Of a stretch of 15,064 nucleotides of DNA, positions 14,361 through 15,064 are shown piece by piece; within the stretch, counting starts at the first letter, position 1, and each line of letters opens with the position of its first letter. Location of the stretch: positions 1 to 15,064 of the forward strand of contig JAFVRI010000250.1 in the NCBI GenBank assembly GCA_017504335.1, given 5' to 3'. The stretch comes from Clostridia bacterium (GTDB lineage: Bacteria; Bacillota; Clostridia; Oscillospirales; CAG-272). The translations under genes were made by a program, and so were the position numbers. The notes below the pieces were generated by a model. The model was not told the DNA's origin. It saw nothing but the letters and a program-made list of their open reading frames with translations, and did not search any database.

Positions 14361-14864
14361 TCATCCATCGTTTTCGCAATACAACTCATCGTATCGCCAT
14401 TGCATGGGATTTTCAAGAATGTATCTTACGTGCTTTTCGTAATCTTCCCGATCACGGATGATATGGTCGTGGAAGGATGTTTGCCAAATGTTTCTTCCAT
14501 ATTCTTTATTGCAAAACCGCTTGAATGTGGACACAAAGGATGACACGCGTGAATGCTGCCTTGTAGGGGGCGACGTCCTCGACGCCCCGTCATCGGACAA
14601 AATCAATATTACATGAATATGGTTGGGCATGATCACGTATCGATCAACCGTTATATCCTCGTAGAAATTTCGTAATTGATTTACGCATCGATCGACAATC
14701 ATTCCGTAAGGAAGCAATTCTATTTGCGGGGCGTCGCCTCCTACAACGGATAGGATGTTTTCCCTGTGCTCGGTACAAACCGTTACAAAATAGGCTCCTG
14801 CTTGGTTGTAATCAAAATCCTTTAATCTTGTCGGCTTTCTTTTCGGAAATTCTTTTTCTATCAT
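14361..14864 (-). CDS. REP-associated tyrosine transposase (RAYT, Y1/HUH family)
   Basis: This 167-residue single-strand DNA transposase or endonuclease belongs to the IS200-like Y1 superfamily, RAYT branch. Visible marks are the N-terminal NQAGAYFVTVCTEHR (20-34), the metal-binding HUH motif in MPNHIHVIL (79-87), and the C-terminal IWQTSFHDHIIRDREDY followed by HVRYILENP (145-153). Tyr148 in YILENP corresponds to the likely nucleophile by analogy with E. coli RAYT. The length is normal and no frame is broken. No Shine-Dalgarno precedes the ATG, so translation may be weak. GTAG-tagged REP-like hairpins lie upstream, and two REP-like sequences lie inside the gene itself, encoding residues about 93-101 (GASRTSPPT) and 41-46 (VGGDAP). 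RAYTs are usually domesticated and act on REPs rather than mobilising themselves. Confidence 0.92.
   Translation of the reverse strand: MIEKEFPKRKPTRLKDFDYNQAGAYFVTVCTEHRENILSVVGGDAPQIELLPYGMIVDRCVNQLRNFYEDITVDRYVIMPNHIHVILILSDDGASRTSPPTRQHSRVSSFVSTFKRFCNKEYGRNIWQTSFHDHIIRDREDYEKHVRYILENPMQWRYDELYCENDG
14563..14588 (+). repeat. REP-like element inside the RAYT gene
   Basis: GTAG (14563-14566) is followed by arms GGGGCGACG (14567-14575) and CGACGCCCC (14580-14588) around TCCT, a 9-bp stem with one A-A mismatch. The 22 hairpin bases are identical to those of the copy at 15020-15041. It lies in frame in the transposase gene (antisense to it) and encodes residues 93-101. Confidence 0.85.
14728..14744 (-). 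repeat. Degenerate REP-like remnant inside the RAYT gene
   Basis: On the - strand GTAG (14744-14741) is followed by GAGGCGACGCCCC (14740-14728). It matches the REP unit with the central loop and part of one arm missing. It encodes residues 41-46 (VGGDAP). It is too short to be certain and could be chance. Confidence 0.45.
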
Positions 14865-14895
14865 TGTTTTATCGTTTCAATCATCTGCAATTCTC

Positions 14896-14940
14896 GGGGC
14901 GTCGAGGACGACGCCCCCTACGGGTAGTTATAAATTGACG
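14896..14940 (-). repeat. REP-like element with conserved flank, upstream of RAYT
   Basis: This copy has the perfect hairpin: arms GGGGCGTCG (14896-14904) and CGACGCCCC (14909-14917) around AGGA. CTAC at 14918-14921 is GTAG read on the - strand, the tetranucleotide that TnpA-REP proteins recognise at the foot of the hairpin. A 19-base flank (GGGTAGTTATAAATTGACG, 14922-14940) follows. The 32 bases 14909-14940 recur exactly at 15033-15064. Confidence 0.88.
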
Positions 14941-15015
14941 TGTTGTCTCCTATTCAGACAAAGGCTTATCCGTTTGTTTATTTAGAAAAATTGCAAAGGC
15001 TTTCCACTATCTCTT

Positions 15016-15064
15016 GTAGGGGGCGACGTCCTCGACGCCCCCTACGGGTAGTTATAAATTGACG
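15016..15064 (+). repeat. REP-like element running to the window end
   Basis: GTAG (15016-15019) precedes a hairpin with arms at 15020-15028 and 15033-15041 and one A-A mismatch. CTAC (15042-15045) follows, so the tetranucleotide is present in both orientations and the stem can extend to 13 bp. The 19-base flank seen at 14922-14940 is repeated at 15046-15064 and stops exactly at the last base, so the repeat may continue beyond. Confidence 0.88.

Overview
The window looks like chromosomal DNA of an anaerobic Firmicute of class Clostridia, probably an uncultured gut lineage. The evidence is the clostridial style of MutY and NrdR, Gram-positive-type lipoprotein signals, sigma-A-like promoters (TTGCAT-17-TATAAT), and a large secreted protein ending in a module I associate with surface proteins of uncultured Clostridia. 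The taxonomic call is inference. Coding density is high and no gap without a gene exceeds about 200 bases. I saw no tRNA, rRNA or CRISPR array.

Left part (20-2963, + strand): three tightly packed genes, a ribokinase-like sugar kinase, a cytosolic CE7 acetyl-xylan/cephalosporin-C deacetylase-type esterase, and the adenine DNA glycosylase MutY. The first two fit catabolism of acetylated plant sugars; mutY is coupled to the esterase by a one-base overlap. A palindromic terminator at 2953-2984 ends mutY and serves the converging gene as well. From there to the right edge every gene lies on the - strand: nrdR, with its own promoter and an odd leader hairpin, and a SulP anion transporter with a near-consensus promoter.

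Centre and right (5312-14183, - strand, transcribed right to left): a four-gene cluster encoding only exported proteins. In order of transcription: a 1754-residue secreted protein with a ComEC-like metallo-beta-lactamase (MBL) domain, two tandem copies of a lectin-like plus lamin-tail-like module, and a C-terminal beta module; an 851-residue lipoprotein with an acidic repeat stalk, two small alpha/beta domains and a second, paralogous MBL domain; a 77-residue acidic lipoprotein started by an ATGA overlap; and a 250-residue lipoprotein built on 30 pentapeptide repeats. A strong terminator closes the cluster at 5264-5306. The likely setting is the cell surface. Extracellular phosphodiester or nucleic-acid processing is one guess from the MBL and lamin-tail combination, but the substrate is unknown. 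This cluster is the best candidate for an undescribed system.

Right edge (14361-15064): a REP-associated tyrosine transposase (RAYT) with GTAG-tagged REP-like hairpins. Two hairpins lie upstream of it, one ending exactly at the window edge. Two more REP-like sequences, one intact and one degenerate, lie in frame inside the transposase gene itself.
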